Assembly: GCA_022448085.1 (NCBI GenBank) | Contig: JAKUTH010000009.1 | Span: 1 to 61,976 of the forward strand | Direction: 5' to 3' | Source: Pseudomonadales bacterium | GTDB lineage: Bacteria; Pseudomonadota; Gammaproteobacteria; Pseudomonadales; Azotimanducaceae | DNA: 61,976 nt | Part shown: positions 10,772-21,611 of the stretch, one piece after another | How positions within the stretch are numbered: the first letter of the stretch is position 1 | Layout: each line of letters begins with the position of its first letter | Notes under the pieces: model-generated | What the model saw: the letters and a program-made list of their open reading frames with translations, nothing else | Told to the model about the DNA's origin: nothing | Database searches by the model: none | Translations under genes and position numbers: made by a program

Positions 10772-12997
10772 TTACGGTTGCAACGAAGCGATGGCCCGAT
10801 TAAACGTCGACGAGGGTCGCATCGCTTTATCCGCGAGGCCTGTATCCGGGAAATAGTATCCGCCCAAATCCACCGGGCTTCCTTGCGCTTCCATCAGTTC
10901 TCTATTAATTACGTCTTCATTATCGTTGAGTGCTCTTTCCAACAATCGAAATTCATTCTTCAAACTTGGGTCATGATCTTGTGATGCAATCGCTTCGGCC
11001 CAAAACTTCGCAAAATAATAATGGCTACCCCGGTTATCGATTTCGTTAACGATACGAGATGGCGATTTATTGCTTTCAAGAAATTTAGCGATCGCTTGGT
11101 TCAATGTGTTTGCCAGCACACGTGCACGGGCGTTTTCGAACTTTTCGGCCAAATGCTCCAACGACGCCCCTAAAGCTAAAAACTCTCCCAACGAGTCCCA
11201 ACGTAGATGCCCCTCAGCTTCAAATTGTTGGACGTGTTTCGGGGCAGAGCCACCGGCACCTGTCTCAAATAGCCCACCACCATTGATGAGAGGCACGATC
11301 GATAACATTTTTGCGCTTGTGCCCAGTTCGAGAATCGGAAATAGATCCGTGAGGTAGTCCCTCAACACGTTTCCGGTCACAGAAACCGTATCCTTCCCAG
11401 CTCTCATTCGCTCAAGAGAGAATATCGTCGCGTCTCGGGGCGACATGATGTGATAGGCAACATCGCTAAGGTCATAGTCATTTAGGTACCGATTCACTTT
11501 TTCAATAAGCCGAGCGTCGTGTGCGCGGTCTTCGTCTAACCAAAACACAATAGGTGCACCCGTTCGACGCCCTCTTTCGATCGCGAGCCCGACCCAATCT
11601 TGAATCGGCCCATCCTTGACGCGACATAAACGCCAAATGTCGCCAGTTTCGACTCCGTGCTCGTGAAGGGTCTCGCCGTTAGATCCTTTAACCCGAATCA
11701 AACCTTTACCCTGAGCTTCGAACGTCGTCCCATGAGAACCATATTCCTCGGCCTTTTGCGCCATTAACCCAACGTTCGGGATAGACCCCATCGTAGTTGG
11801 ATCAAACGCTCCGTGGGCAATGCAATGCTTGATCGTTTCGGAATAAACCGCGGCATACGAGCGATCCGGAATAACAGCTTTCATATCACGAAGTTCGCCA
11901 TCAGGCCCCCACATTTTCCCAGATTCTCTAATAGCAGCAGGCATCGACGCGTCGATAATGACGTCGCTCGGAACATGAAGATTCGTAATACCCAAGTCTG
12001 AGTTAACCATCGCCAATTGAGGGCCGTTCGTAAGGCAGCTATTTAAATCGGCTTCAATGACATTAGTTTGATCGTTGGAAAGCACCTTTATTTTTTCGTA
12101 TATGTCTCCAATTCCATTGTTCGGGTCAGCACCCAGGTCCCTAAAGACAGCTCCGTGCTTTTCAAAAGCCGCCGCATAATACGTCCTCACCGCATGACCA
12201 AAGATGATTGGATCAGACACCTGCATCATCGTCGCCTTCAGGTGCAAGGAAAATAGAACCCCTTGTTCCGTATTCGACATCTCTTGCGCAAGAAATTTAC
12301 AAAGCGCGTGTTTGCTCATCATGGTCGCGTCCACGACTTCGCCTTCCTCAACAACAACCGCGTCAGCCAACACCGTCGTTCCCATTTCATCAACGAATTC
12401 GATAATCAAGGTATCGTCGCTTGGCATGACGACCGAGCGCTCGCTTCCGTAAAAATCACCCGAAGTCATGTGGGCGACGTGCGATTTGGAATCCGATGAC
12501 CATACTCCCATTGTATGCGGGTGCTTTTTCGCATAGCGCTTAACAGCATCAGCTGCCCTACGATCGGAATTGCCTTCCCGCAATACGGGATTCACGGCAC
12601 TTCCTTTTACCCCGTCGTAGCGCGTTTTTATCTTCTCTTCTTCAGCATCCCGGGGTTCTTCTGGATAGTCCGGTATGCCGTAACCTTTTCCCTGAAGCTC
12701 AGCGATCGCTTCGTGCATTTGGGGGAGCGACGCGCTGATATTTGGGAGTTTGATGATATTGGCGTCGGAACGCAGGGTTAATCGTCCTAACTCCGCCAAA
12801 TCATCGTTAAATCGTTGTTCGGGAACCATGAGCTCTGGGAACACCGAAAGAATCCGACCCGCTAACGAAATGTCTCGCGTTTCAACGACGACGCCAGCCG
12901 CATCAGTAAAAGCTTTGACGATCGGTAGCAAAGAAAAAGTCGCCAGGCGCGGCGCCTCATCGGTTTGGGTGTATATGATCTTAGGAACTTCGCTCAA
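10772..12997 (-). CDS. icd: Isocitrate dehydrogenase, NADP-dependent, monomeric type
   Basis: Converts isocitrate to 2-oxoglutarate with NADP in the TCA cycle. The 741-aa length and sequence ([20 protein letters not shown] near the start, [20 protein letters not shown] and [15 protein letters not shown] further on) identify the monomeric IDH family, unrelated in length to the dimeric E. coli enzyme. The start is a TTG at 12997, with an AGGAAG Shine-Dalgarno upstream. Homologues also begin around this MSxxPKIIYT stretch. It is convergent with cspD (28-base gap). Confidence 0.97.
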   Translation of the reverse strand: MSEVPKIIYTQTDEAPRLATFSLLPIVKAFTDAAGVVVETRDISLAGRILSVFPELMVPEQRFNDDLAELGRLTLRSDANIIKLPNISASLPQMHEAIAELQGKGYGIPDYPEEPRDAEEEKIKTRYDGVKGSAVNPVLREGNSDRRAADAVKRYAKKHPHTMGVWSSDSKSHVAHMTSGDFYGSERSVVMPSDDTLIIEFVDEMGTTVLADAVVVEEGEVVDATMMSKHALCKFLAQEMSNTEQGVLFSLHLKATMMQVSDPIIFGHAVRTYYAAAFEKHGAVFRDLGADPNNGIGDIYEKIKVLSNDQTNVIEADLNSCLTNGPQLAMVNSDLGITNLHVPSDVIIDASMPAAIRESGKMWGPDGELRDMKAVIPDRSYAAVYSETIKHCIAHGAFDPTTMGSIPNVGLMAQKAEEYGSHGTTFEAQGKGLIRVKGSNGETLHEHGVETGDIWRLCRVKDGPIQDWVGLAIERGRRTGAPIVFWLDEDRAHDARLIEKVNRYLNDYDLSDVAYHIMSPRDATIFSLERMRAGKDTVSVTGNVLRDYLTDLFPILELGTSAKMLSIVPLINGGGLFETGAGGSAPKHVQQFEAEGHLRWDSLGEFLALGASLEHLAEKFENARARVLANTLNQAIAKFLESNKSPSRIVNEIDNRGSHYYFAKFWAEAIASQDHDPSLKNEFRLLERALNDNEDVINRELMEAQGSPVDLGGYYFPDTGLADKAMRPSSTFNRAIASLQP

Positions 12998-13138
12998 AAC
13001 AACTTCCTACTGTTTTAAATCCTACGAAGATGAAGCCATCAACCCTGGTCCAGCGAACGGTCGGAACGAGGTCGTTATCGATTCACGCGAGCACAAAGGC
13101 TACCACACGAACATTGTCCTCTAGACCACGGGGCCGAC

Positions 13139-13597
13139 TTAAAATTCCCAGCTCGTTCTCCGATCGCGATCATTTTGAGTGGATTCAACCCACCTCGATT
13201 GTTCTATTCCCTGTTCTTTCTTCCAAAAAATAGCCTCCGTTTTAAGGAAATCCATGATGCATTCGCACGCCGCAAACGCATCTGGACGGTGTCCCGAACC
13301 AACTATCACCAAAACGATTTGGTCGCTTGGTTTCAATAATCCGACGCGATGGATAATTAATACCTCGAGCAAGCTCCATTTCTTAACCGCGTACTCCCCG
13401 ATTTTCTTCATACTTGCCTCGGTCATTCCGGGATAGTGTTCTAGCTGTAGTCCTTGAATTTCGCGATCGTCAAATCGATCTCGAACAAGACCTGCAAATG
13501 CGACTATTGCACCGCCGTCGCCGGCCATGCGCATCCGACATTTCGACCATTCCGCGTCGATCGAAAAATCAACTTCCTGGACTCGAACTTCTATCAC
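13139..13597 (-). CDS. moaE: Molybdopterin synthase catalytic subunit MoaE
   Basis: MoaE holds the active site that inserts two sulfurs from MoaD into precursor Z (cPMP) to make molybdopterin. The C-terminal half shows the family pattern HRVGLLKPSDQIV, then HRPDAFAACECIMDFLK, and the lysine-rich TEAIFWKKE with the catalytic lysine. I chose a GTG start at 13597, one base after the moaD stop, giving 152 aa, the usual MoaE length. The open frame continues upstream through moaD, which would give an implausible N-terminus. Last gene of moaC-moaD-moaE. Confidence 0.93.
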   Translation of the reverse strand: MIEVRVQEVDFSIDAEWSKCRMRMAGDGGAIVAFAGLVRDRFDDREIQGLQLEHYPGMTEASMKKIGEYAVKKWSLLEVLIIHRVGLLKPSDQIVLVIVGSGHRPDAFAACECIMDFLKTEAIFWKKEQGIEQSRWVESTQNDRDRRTSWEF

Positions 13598-13598
13598 C

Positions 13599-13865
13599 TT
13601 ACCCGCCCGTGATTGGTGGTAAGAATGCCACCTCATCTCCATCGTTTAATTTCTGTTTAGTTCGCAGGATCACTTGATTAACGGCGACTTTAACTTGGTC
13701 TCCCTCAATAGCCGCGAGCGCATCGGGATCTAAATCGTCCCTAAGCGCGCGCATAACGTCGCCTGATCCAGAACCGTGCGGTAAATCAATTTCAATCCTA
13801 TCGATGGCCGTTATTTCGCGGAGCGATGCAAAAAACCGGACAGTTATCCTCAAGATCGAATCCAA
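13599..13865 (-). CDS. moaD: Molybdopterin synthase sulfur carrier subunit MoaD
   Basis: A ubiquitin-like sulfur carrier that ends in the obligatory Gly-Gly (PPITGG), which becomes a thiocarboxylate. About 84-88 aa. The core pattern VRFFASLREIT and the KLNDGDEVAFLPP near the end are typical. There is no ATG. Either a TTG at 13865 or a TTG at 13853 is used; the latter overlaps the moaC stop as TTGA, an arrangement repeated elsewhere in this window. The partner MoaE follows after one base. Confidence 0.92.
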   Translation of the reverse strand: MDSILRITVRFFASLREITAIDRIEIDLPHGSGSGDVMRALRDDLDPDALAAIEGDQVKVAVNQVILRTKQKLNDGDEVAFLPPITGG

Positions 13866-14323
13866 GTCCCGGACTTTCCACCAGACTTCGACCGAAGCAT
13901 GAGATTCTCAATGCGAATTCCCCGCTCAACCGCCTTGCACATGTCATAAATTGTCAAAGCTGCAACGCTAACGGCCGTCAGCGCCTCCATCTCGACACCC
14001 GTTTGGCCTATTACTTTGCAAAGAGACAGAACTCGCAGTTTTTCGGGACTCACGCGTTCAAAATCAATTGAGATTTTTGTAATTGAGAGCGGATGGCATA
14101 ACGGTATCAATTCGCTCGTTTTCTTAGCTCCTAGAATACCGGCGACACGGGCGACCGAAAGCACGTCACCTTTGGGGAGGCCGCCCGCAAATAAAAGATC
14201 CAACGTATCCGGATCCATACATACCAGAGCTTCCGCGGTAGCCGTGCGTTCTGATTCAGGTTTATTGGAGACGTCGACCATTGTCGCGCTTCCTTCCGCG
14301 TCGATGTGCGTCAGCTTAGCCAT
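13850..14323 (-). CDS. moaC: Cyclic pyranopterin monophosphate synthase MoaC
   Basis: With MoaA, MoaC makes cPMP from GTP, the first step of molybdenum cofactor synthesis. The 157-aa sequence has the family blocks GSATMVDVSNK near the start, ELIPLCHPL in the middle, and GVEMEALTAVSVAALTIYDMCK (residues about 113-134) with the conserved acidic and lysine residues. The ATG at 14323 gives the usual MAKLTHID-type start; a longer in-frame extension to 14362 was rejected. First gene of moaCDE and divergent from mnmA. No moaA is present in the window. Confidence 0.96.
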   Translation of the reverse strand: MAKLTHIDAEGSATMVDVSNKPESERTATAEALVCMDPDTLDLLFAGGLPKGDVLSVARVAGILGAKKTSELIPLCHPLSITKISIDFERVSPEKLRVLSLCKVIGQTGVEMEALTAVSVAALTIYDMCKAVERGIRIENLMLRSKSGGKSGTWIRS

Positions 14324-14406
14324 CGTGGCCCGGATTAAAGCCAACCCACTCGTTATAAGCAACTGAACAAGTACAATGCGCTCCTGTCATTATTGGAACA
14401 AATGAC

Positions 14407-15513
14407 TTGACCAATCCGACGTCCAACTCGACGGTCGTTGTCGGTCTATCCGGAGGGGTCGATTCGGCAGTAGCGGCCAAACTCTTGTACGACCAAGGCT
14501 ATGCAGTCAAAGGCGTCTTTATGAAGAATTGGGATGAAGACGATGGCACGGAACTTTGCACTGCACCCAAGGACTTCGAAGATGCAAAGCAGGTTGCCGA
14601 CACGATCGGCATTGAACTCCTACCAGCCAACTTTGCCGCCGAATATTGGGAGTGTGTTTTTGAGGAGTTTCTTGTCGAATATCAAAACGCTCGGACACCC
14701 AACCCAGACATCCTCTGCAACCGAGAAATTAAATTCGACCTTCTTATTCGCTACGCCCTGCAAATCGGTGCGGAGAAAGTGGCAACTGGCCACTACGCCC
14801 GCGTGACGCAGCACGAGGACTCTTACACACTTCATAAAGCAAAGGACCTCAACAAAGACCAAACCTATTTCTTGCAGGGCGTTCATAAGGATTGTCTCAA
14901 AAACGTATTGTTTCCTTTATCCCAACTGTACAAGAAAGACGTCCGCAACATAGCGAAAACCGCCGGGCTTAGGGTCCACGAAAAGAAAGACAGCACCGGT
15001 ATCTGTTTCATCGGCGAACGGCGGTTTAAGGAGTTCCTAGGCCGTTACCTCAAATGCGAGCCCGGCCCAATCGTTGACAGCCTTGGAAACGAAATCGGTC
15101 AACACGATGGACTGGCTTTTTTCACCCTCGGCCAACGTCAGGGACTCGGCATTGGCGGACGCCGAGGCGCAGACCCTGGTCCTTGGTACGTTATGGAAAA
15201 ACTCCCCGCGACCAATACCCTCGTTGTCACACAATTGGAAGCGGATCTCATGACCAATGGTCTTGTCGCGACTAACGCCAACTGGCTCGTCGATTCGCCA
15301 GAAACCAACGCCGACTGCGCAGCAAAAATACGTTACGGGCAAGTCGATCAAAGCTGCCAATTCCGTATCAATGGAACGCAGGTCGAAGTCTCGTTCGACT
15401 TGCCACAACGCGCCGTCACTCCCGGTCAGTACATCGCGTTTTACAACGGGACTCAGTGTTTGGGAGGCGCGCAAATCGAGTCGTCTATGGCAGGTACTAG
15501 CTCAGATGACTAA
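14407..15513 (+). CDS. mnmA: tRNA-specific 2-thiouridylase MnmA
   Basis: MnmA thiolates U34 of tRNA-Lys, tRNA-Glu and tRNA-Gln. The 368-aa protein has the PP-loop GLSGGVDS at 13-20, the catalytic C104 in NPDILCNREIKF, and C200 in STGICFIGERRF as the second catalytic cysteine. Length is normal. The only start that fits is a TTG at 14407. An ATG at 14402 is out of frame and hits a stop two codons later. purB follows 54 bases downstream. The hflD gene that separates mnmA from purB in E. coli is missing. Confidence 0.96.
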   Translation: MTNPTSNSTVVVGLSGGVDSAVAAKLLYDQGYAVKGVFMKNWDEDDGTELCTAPKDFEDAKQVADTIGIELLPANFAAEYWECVFEEFLVEYQNARTPNPDILCNREIKFDLLIRYALQIGAEKVATGHYARVTQHEDSYTLHKAKDLNKDQTYFLQGVHKDCLKNVLFPLSQLYKKDVRNIAKTAGLRVHEKKDSTGICFIGERRFKEFLGRYLKCEPGPIVDSLGNEIGQHDGLAFFTLGQRQGLGIGGRRGADPGPWYVMEKLPATNTLVVTQLEADLMTNGLVATNANWLVDSPETNADCAAKIRYGQVDQSCQFRINGTQVEVSFDLPQRAVTPGQYIAFYNGTQCLGGAQIESSMAGTSSDD

Positions 15514-15567
15514 GATTCCCGCCAGTTCGTTTTGTGTAAATTCCAAAATTACAGGACCAAGGTCGCG

Positions 15568-16977
15568 ATGACACTCGAGTCACTGACGGCAATTTCGCCT
15601 CTCGATGGCCGCTACCGCACGCGTACTGGCGATCTTTCGGACTTGGTCAGCGAGTTCGGACTGATCCGTTTGCGCGTCGAAGTCATGATCCAATGGTTCA
15701 TTCATCTTGCAAACGAGCCATCTATCGAAAACGCGACCAAACTCGATCCAGCAACCGAGAATCAATGTCGCGACATATGGCGCCACTTCAATATCGATGA
15801 TGCACGGACCGTTCAAACCATCGAGTTAGAGATTAATCACGATGTCAAAGCCGTGGAATACTTTGTCAAGAACAAGTTGCGAGATCTGGGATTAGAGGAA
15901 TGCATCGAATTTGTGCACTTCGCGTGCACTTCCGAAGACGTCAACAATCTGGCATACGGTCTATTGCTGAGGCGCAGTCGCCAAACATGTTTGCTGCCCT
16001 CTATCGAAGGTGTGCTACAAGCGATTGCTATTTTGGCCCAAGAATACGCCGAAATACCCATGCTTTCTCGAACACACGGCCAACCCGCATCACCGACAAC
16101 GGTCGGCAAAGAATTGGCAAACTTTGTTGCTCGCATGGAAGTTTGTCTTAACGATTTCGAGAACTGCCCCATTTACGGCAAAATGAATGGCGCTGTAGGT
16201 AACTACAACGCCCACTTCATCGCGTACCCACACGTCAATTGGACCAGCTTGAGCGAGGCTTTCGTCTCGTCGCTGGGGCTCACGTTTAACCCCATGACCA
16301 CCCAAATCGAGCCCCACGATTACATGGCAAAGCTATTCCAAGAACTTCAAGCCATCAATCAGGTATTGCTGGATTTCAATCGGGACGTGTGGGGCTATAT
16401 ATCGATTGGTTACTTTAAGCAGCGCCTCATCGAAAACGAAGTAGGCAGCTCGACCATGCCGCACAAAGTGAATCCGATTGATTTCGAAAATGCAGAAGGT
16501 CAAATAGGGCTTGCAGGAGCGCTTCTCAACCATCTCGCTGCAAAATTGACCGTGTCTCGGTGGCAGCGTGACTTGTCTGATTCGACTGCCTTACGAAGCG
16601 TGGGAACAGCGTTCGCGCACTGCATGGTGGCTTATTCCAGTACCCTCCGCGGTATTCAGAAACTCGATCTGGACAAAAACGTCATCGCAAAAGATCTAGA
16701 AGTCTCTTGGGAAGTTCTTACCGAGGCTATACAAACGACAATGCGTAAACACGGAATTAAAGAGCCCTACGAGCGGCTAAAACAATGGACACGCGGTCGC
16801 CATTTCGACGAGAGCGTCTATCGGGATATTTTGAGCCGACTCGAATTACCTGCCGAAGCATTGAAGGAGCTCGAAGCACTTACGCCAACCACATACATCG
16901 GCCTCGCATCAAGCCTCGCGCACCAGACCGCGTCGAGGATCATTAGTAGAAAATCTTCTAAACCGGATGAAGATTGA
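15568..16977 (+). CDS. purB: Adenylosuccinate lyase
   Basis: PurB acts twice in AMP synthesis, splitting fumarate from SAICAR and from adenylosuccinate. The 469-aa protein shows the fumarase/aspartase superfamily signature SSTMPHKVNPIDFENAEGQ (residues about 295-313), the catalytic-histidine region SRTHGQPASPTT, and the early SPLDGRYR. The ATG at 15568 matches the conserved MxLxxLTAISPLDGRY start. Its stop overlaps the TTG start of the following GNAT gene. Length is slightly above that of E. coli PurB. Confidence 0.97.
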   Translation: MTLESLTAISPLDGRYRTRTGDLSDLVSEFGLIRLRVEVMIQWFIHLANEPSIENATKLDPATENQCRDIWRHFNIDDARTVQTIELEINHDVKAVEYFVKNKLRDLGLEECIEFVHFACTSEDVNNLAYGLLLRRSRQTCLLPSIEGVLQAIAILAQEYAEIPMLSRTHGQPASPTTVGKELANFVARMEVCLNDFENCPIYGKMNGAVGNYNAHFIAYPHVNWTSLSEAFVSSLGLTFNPMTTQIEPHDYMAKLFQELQAINQVLLDFNRDVWGYISIGYFKQRLIENEVGSSTMPHKVNPIDFENAEGQIGLAGALLNHLAAKLTVSRWQRDLSDSTALRSVGTAFAHCMVAYSSTLRGIQKLDLDKNVIAKDLEVSWEVLTEAIQTTMRKHGIKEPYERLKQWTRGRHFDESVYRDILSRLELPAEALKELEALTPTTYIGLASSLAHQTASRIISRKSSKPDED

Positions 16978-17405
16978 ACGTACGTGTCCAGGAAGTCAGT
17001 TGGGAAAGCCATCAAACTGAATTACGGGCCGTAAGGAACGCTGTATTCATCGAGGAACAGAATGTCCCGCGGGAACTCGAATGGGATGGCATGGACGAAA
17101 CCAGCATCCACTTCAGCGCAGAAACGAGTGATGGCGACGTGATCGGAGCGGCTCGGCTTATGCCTTCGGGGCAGATCGGACGTATGGCGATCTTGATCCC
17201 CTACCGTGGTAATGGGATTGGACGGCGAATGCTGGATATGGCAATCCGCAGCGCAAGTCGATCCGGCATGAAAGAGGTATTCTTGCACGCACAGTCTTAT
17301 GCACTGGAGTTCTACCTAAAAGCAGGCTTTAGAATAGATGGGCTAGAGTTCGAAGAAGCGGGCATTCCACACCGCTCAATGACACGTTCTACCGAAGACC
17401 GTTAA
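16974..17405 (+). CDS. GNAT family N-acetyltransferase
   Basis: A 143-aa GNAT-fold protein that should use acetyl-CoA; the substrate is unknown. The acetyl-CoA-binding motif A appears as IPYRGNGIGRRMLD (Q/R-x-x-G-x-G/A pattern, residues about 78-91), after a V-E-E-Q-N-V-P-like segment common in ElaA/YjcF-type members. The start is a TTG overlapping the purB stop (TTGA), so it is probably translated with purB. A functional link to purine synthesis is not implied by the sequence. Confidence 0.85.
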   Translation: MNVRVQEVSWESHQTELRAVRNAVFIEEQNVPRELEWDGMDETSIHFSAETSDGDVIGAARLMPSGQIGRMAILIPYRGNGIGRRMLDMAIRSASRSGMKEVFLHAQSYALEFYLKAGFRIDGLEFEEAGIPHRSMTRSTEDR

Positions 17406-17527
17406 AGGTCTATCAGATAACGTCCTTGGTCACCTTCACATGACATCTGACTATTTCAATTAACCGGTGCCTTCCGCGAGCCTCGCCAATATTGGGGTTC
17501 TGGCGATGCGGGCAATTCGGTATATCT

Positions 17528-18979
17528 CTAGCTTGGAACAACAAGGAGGCCCATAAATTCATCGACCGGCGTTGACTCCAGCGCGTCCTGATCCATACAG
17601 AGCGTCTCAATTTCGTTCGCGCGTGGCGCTGGAAAACGCGCGCTTAGGTTGCGCCGAAATTTATCCTCGAGCAATGGGATACCTTCCTTGCGACGGCGTC
17701 GATGACCTAGAGGGTATTCAACAGTCACTTTCTCGGTAGCAGTGCCGTCGCGAAAAAAAACTTGCACGGCGTTCGCGATCGAACGTTTCTCCGGTTGGTG
17801 GTATTCCTCACTAAACCGAACGTCCTCCTCTACCACCATCGACTCCCGTATCCGATCGAGTCGAGAATCTGACGCGACACTATCTTCATAATCCGCTGCC
17901 ACCAAATCGCCTTTCAGAAGACCAACTGCCACCATGTACTGCAAACAATGATCCCGATCAGCTGGATTGTTCAGTGCCCCAGTTTTACTAATGATCCGGA
18001 TGGCAGATTCGTGGGTTGTAAGCACAACCTTGTCGACTTCTTGAAGTCGTGGCAATACCTCTGGATGCAAAGCCACCGCAGCCTCCACCGCCGTCTGCGC
18101 GTGAAATTCTGCCGGGTAGGAGATCTTAAATAAGACATTCTCCATCACGTACGTGCCATAGGGTCGCTGAAATTGAAACGGCTTGCCCTGAAATGAAACG
18201 TCGTAAAATCCCCACGTCGGAGCACTGAGCGCGCTCGGGTAACCAATCTCGCCTTTGAGGACCAGCATCGCCAGCCGGACCGCCCGACTGGTTGCGTCTC
18301 CCGCAGCCCACGACTTACGAGGTCCTGCGTTAGGGGCATGTCGATAGGTCCGTAGGCTAGAGCCATCAATAAATGCGTGAGAAAGTGCGTCGACAACTTG
18401 ATCACGGGTCCCACCAAGCATCGCTGCAACCACCGCCGTCGACGCAACACGGACCAGGAGGACGTGGTCGAGACCCACACGGTTGAAACTATTTTCAAGA
18501 GCCAAGCAACCCTGAATCTCGTGAGCTTTTATCATTGAATCGATGACGTCTTTCATCAGCAACGGCGCTCCACCTGACGCCAGCGAATTTCGGCTCACAT
18601 AATCTGCGACCGACAAGATTGCACCGAGATTGTCCGACGGGTGTCCCCATTCCGCGGCTAACCAGGTGTCATTGAAGTCCAGCCAGCGAACCATGCACCC
18701 TATATCCCAAGCGGCCTTCACTGGATCGAGCTCAAACGAAGTTCCGGGAACGCGCACGCCGTTACGAACTTCCGTACCCGGGACCAATGGACCTAGATGT
18801 TTTAGACAATCTGGGAATGTCTGTGCAAGGAACCCGCATCCAAGGGTATCCATCAAACAGTTCCGCGCTGTTTCGCGAGCTTCGACGCTATCGATCACGT
18901 AATCCATTACGTAATCTGCAATATCAATCAACTCTCCATCGGGGTCGGGTCGGACGTTGACTTCAGAATTTACGCTCAT
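17528..18979 (-). CDS. prpD: 2-methylcitrate dehydratase PrpD
   Basis: PrpD dehydrates 2-methylcitrate to 2-methyl-cis-aconitate in propionyl-CoA breakdown. The MmgE/PrpD-family pattern includes [10 protein letters not shown], the [21 protein letters not shown] active-site region near 100-120, and [14 protein letters not shown]. From the ATG at 18979 the protein is 483 aa, the length I recall for E. coli PrpD. A TTG at 19000 that overlaps the prpC stop would add 7 residues. Last gene of thrH-prpB-prpC-prpD. Confidence 0.95.
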   Translation of the reverse strand: MSVNSEVNVRPDPDGELIDIADYVMDYVIDSVEARETARNCLMDTLGCGFLAQTFPDCLKHLGPLVPGTEVRNGVRVPGTSFELDPVKAAWDIGCMVRWLDFNDTWLAAEWGHPSDNLGAILSVADYVSRNSLASGGAPLLMKDVIDSMIKAHEIQGCLALENSFNRVGLDHVLLVRVASTAVVAAMLGGTRDQVVDALSHAFIDGSSLRTYRHAPNAGPRKSWAAGDATSRAVRLAMLVLKGEIGYPSALSAPTWGFYDVSFQGKPFQFQRPYGTYVMENVLFKISYPAEFHAQTAVEAAVALHPEVLPRLQEVDKVVLTTHESAIRIISKTGALNNPADRDHCLQYMVAVGLLKGDLVAADYEDSVASDSRLDRIRESMVVEEDVRFSEEYHQPEKRSIANAVQVFFRDGTATEKVTVEYPLGHRRRRKEGIPLLEDKFRRNLSARFPAPRANEIETLCMDQDALESTPVDEFMGLLVVPS

Positions 18980-18996
18980 ACGACCAGTTACAACCT

Positions 18997-20121
18997 TCAA
19001 CGATTACTTATCGGCTCAAGCGTCCTTGGCTCGGGGCCAATGTAATCAGCACTGGGTCGAATGATTCGATTATTTGAACGTTGTTCCATGACGTGAGCAG
19101 CCCACCCCGAGAGTCTCGAACAGACGAAAATTGGCGTAAATAATTTTGTCGGGATGCCCATGAAGTGGTACGCCGCCGCGTGAAAAAAATCGGCATTGGC
19201 GAATAGCTCTTTCTCATCCCACATCACTTTTTCCACAGCGCAGGAAACAGGGTAATAACGCTGGTCCCCAACGATGTCCGCGAGTTTCTCCGCCCAACCC
19301 TTAATCACTGTGTTTCTTGGATCAGACGTTCGATAAATCGCATGTCCAAAACCCATGATTACTTCTTTACGTTCGAGCATTTCTCGGACGCCCCGTTCGG
19401 CTTGTTCTGGCGTCTCGTATTGGTCAATCAGGGCCATCGCTGCTTCGTTCGCACCACCGTGGAGGGGACCTCGTAGCGAACCGATAGCTCCCGTAATGCA
19501 TGAGTACATGTCCGATAACGTCGACGCACACACTCGGCCTGTGAACGTCGACGCATTAAATTCGTGCTCGGCATAAAGAATCAACGACACGTCCATGACA
19601 CGACAAAACGTTTCATTCGTCGCATCCCCTAATAAAGTTTCGAGAAAATGCTCGGCAATCGAATCTGCATCCGTTTGCTCATCAATTCGCACGCCATCGT
19701 GGCTAAAGCGATACCAATAATTAATGATCGACGGCAGAGCGCCCAATAGCCGATCTGCGACTTCCTGTTGTTGATCAAAGTCCGTTTCGGGTTCGAGATT
19801 GCCTAGCATCGAACATCCCGTACGCATCACGTCCATGGGATGAGTGGTCGAGGGAATCCGTTCAAGAACTTCCTTTAGAGCCTCGGGTAATCCACGAAGC
19901 GACTTCAATTTTTTCCGGTAGGCATCAAGCGTCGTTTGATTCGGCAATTCGCCGTATAGAATCAAATAGGCGACCTCTTCGAACGTCGCATGCTCAGCGA
20001 GTTCTGAGATATCGTAACCGCGGTAGGTCAAACCGGACCCTGTCTTTCCGACAGTGCAGAGCGCCGTATCACCGGCTGACTGACCTCGCAAGCCGGCACC
20101 GCTAAGTTTCTTATCGACCAT
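18997..20121 (-). CDS. prpC: 2-methylcitrate synthase PrpC
   Basis: PrpC condenses propionyl-CoA with oxaloacetate. The 374-aa protein belongs to the citrate synthase family. It has [25 protein letters not shown] near the start, the catalytic HGGANEAAM histidine region, and [13 protein letters not shown] with the second catalytic histidine. The usual Asp lies in the C-terminal third. Length and prp context favour methylcitrate synthase over GltA. The ATG at 20121 lies 11 bases inside the end of prpB; a longer open frame upstream was rejected as overlapping prpB coding. Confidence 0.95.
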   Translation of the reverse strand: MVDKKLSGAGLRGQSAGDTALCTVGKTGSGLTYRGYDISELAEHATFEEVAYLILYGELPNQTTLDAYRKKLKSLRGLPEALKEVLERIPSTTHPMDVMRTGCSMLGNLEPETDFDQQQEVADRLLGALPSIINYWYRFSHDGVRIDEQTDADSIAEHFLETLLGDATNETFCRVMDVSLILYAEHEFNASTFTGRVCASTLSDMYSCITGAIGSLRGPLHGGANEAAMALIDQYETPEQAERGVREMLERKEVIMGFGHAIYRTSDPRNTVIKGWAEKLADIVGDQRYYPVSCAVEKVMWDEKELFANADFFHAAAYHFMGIPTKLFTPIFVCSRLSGWAAHVMEQRSNNRIIRPSADYIGPEPRTLEPISNR

Positions 20122-21004
20122 CGTCCGAGTCCTCCCTAAATAATTCGTCGAGCTTCTGCTCGAATGCGTGATAGCCAAGGTATTCGTATAGCTGATCCCG
20201 CGTCTGCATGGCTGCAACTACATCCCGTTGCGTCCCCTTGGCCCTTATTTCCTTATAAACGTTCAATGCCGCCAGGTTCATCGCGCGAAACGCCGATAGC
20301 GGGTACAACACCATGTGCACTCCAACCTGACGAAGCTCGTCAACACTATATAGCGGTGTCGCGCCAAATTCTGTGAGGTTTGCGAGTACGGGGACTTCCA
20401 CACTATCCACGATTTCGCCATACATCGAAACGTCCGTCATCGCCTCCGCAAAGATCGCATCGGCACCTGCTTCGATATACTCTTGCGTTCGATCCAACAC
20501 CGCGTTGAAACCGTCGACGGCAAGCGCGTCAGTACGTGCCATCAAAATAAATGACGGGTCAATTCTCGCATCAACGGCTGCCTTGATGCGGTCACACATT
20601 TCTTCCGCCGAAACGATCGCTTTATTGGGTCTGTGACCGCAACGTTTCTGCGAAACCTGATCTTCAATGTGGACAGCTCCAACCCCCGCCTTTTCCATTT
20701 CCCGTATTGTCCGGGCGATACTGAAAGCGCCTCCCCAACCCGTGTCAATGTCGACGAGCAAAGGGGTGTCGGTTGCACCCGTTATGCGCAGCGCATCCGT
20801 GATCACGTCCTGCATCGAGGTGATCCCTAAATCGGGTAAAGCATACGATGCAGCTGCCACACCTCCACCAGAAAGGTATAGGCAGCGAAAACCAACCTGC
20901 TCCGCCATCAAGGCTGCATAAGCATTGATCGCACCGACAATCTGCAATGGCCGTTCCTGGACAAGTGCCTCCCGAAATCTTTCGCCCGCAGTCGACACAG
21001 CCAT
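20111..21004 (-). CDS. prpB: 2-methylisocitrate lyase PrpB
   Basis: PrpB splits 2-methylisocitrate into pyruvate and succinate, the last step of the methylcitrate cycle. The 297-aa protein has [18 protein letters not shown], the metal-binding DIDTGWGG, and the isocitrate-lyase-superfamily signature KRCGHRPNK with its catalytic cysteine. A GAGGAG Shine-Dalgarno sits 3-8 bases before the ATG at 21004. A GTG at 21019 is the alternative. The gene follows thrH after a 7-base gap. Confidence 0.96.
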   Translation of the reverse strand: MAVSTAGERFREALVQERPLQIVGAINAYAALMAEQVGFRCLYLSGGGVAAASYALPDLGITSMQDVITDALRITGATDTPLLVDIDTGWGGAFSIARTIREMEKAGVGAVHIEDQVSQKRCGHRPNKAIVSAEEMCDRIKAAVDARIDPSFILMARTDALAVDGFNAVLDRTQEYIEAGADAIFAEAMTDVSMYGEIVDSVEVPVLANLTEFGATPLYSVDELRQVGVHMVLYPLSAFRAMNLAALNVYKEIRAKGTQRDVVAAMQTRDQLYEYLGYHAFEQKLDELFREDSDDGR

Positions 21005-21011
21005 GTTCTCC

Positions 21012-21611
21012 TCAGTCACTGAATTCGCTAAGCCTCTCTTTCAAACCAGCATAAGTCGACACGGTTTCAATCGTTGGAAAACGATCCGATATCGAAGCCG
21101 GTGCATTAAAGAAAAAACCTTTGTTTGCCTGTTTCAGCATACCAACGTCATTAAAGGAATCACCCGCAGCCATTACACGCAAATTTAGGGATTGCAACGA
21201 ACGAACTGCTTGCGTTTTGGGGTCATCTTGACGCAATTGGTAACCAACAACACGATCTTCAACGACCTTCATTCGATGACACAGTAGAAACGGGTTCCCT
21301 AATTTCGCCATCAAGGGCAACGCAAACTCATAAAAAGTATCGGAAAGAATCGCCAACTGGAAACAAATACGCATGTCGTCGAGGAAAGCAGCAGCATCAT
21401 CAAAGGGCTCGATCCCCTCAATAGCCTGGCAGATGGAGCTGTAACTAACGTCGTGACGTTCCAACACTGTCAATCGATGGGTCATCAATTCATCGTAATC
21501 AACGACGTCTCGTGTAGTGAGCCGTAACTCTTCGACACCGACTACATCGGCAATCACTTCCCAGATCTCCGGTACGAGAACACCTTCTAAGTCCAGACAA
21601 AGTACGTTCAT
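21012..21611 (-). CDS. thrH: Phosphoserine phosphatase/homoserine phosphotransferase ThrH
   Basis: A HAD-superfamily enzyme which in P. aeruginosa was shown to dephosphorylate phosphoserine and to phosphorylate homoserine. The 199-aa product begins with the ThrH-specific [14 protein letters not shown] (HAD motif 1). It then has [14 protein letters not shown] (motif 2), the cap segment [16 protein letters not shown], and [12 protein letters not shown] (motif 4). The ATG at 21611 follows a GGAGAG Shine-Dalgarno. First gene of the run that continues into prpBCD, and divergent from cysH. Confidence 0.93.
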   Translation of the reverse strand: MNVLCLDLEGVLVPEIWEVIADVVGVEELRLTTRDVVDYDELMTHRLTVLERHDVSYSSICQAIEGIEPFDDAAAFLDDMRICFQLAILSDTFYEFALPLMAKLGNPFLLCHRMKVVEDRVVGYQLRQDDPKTQAVRSLQSLNLRVMAAGDSFNDVGMLKQANKGFFFNAPASISDRFPTIETVSTYAGLKERLSEFSD

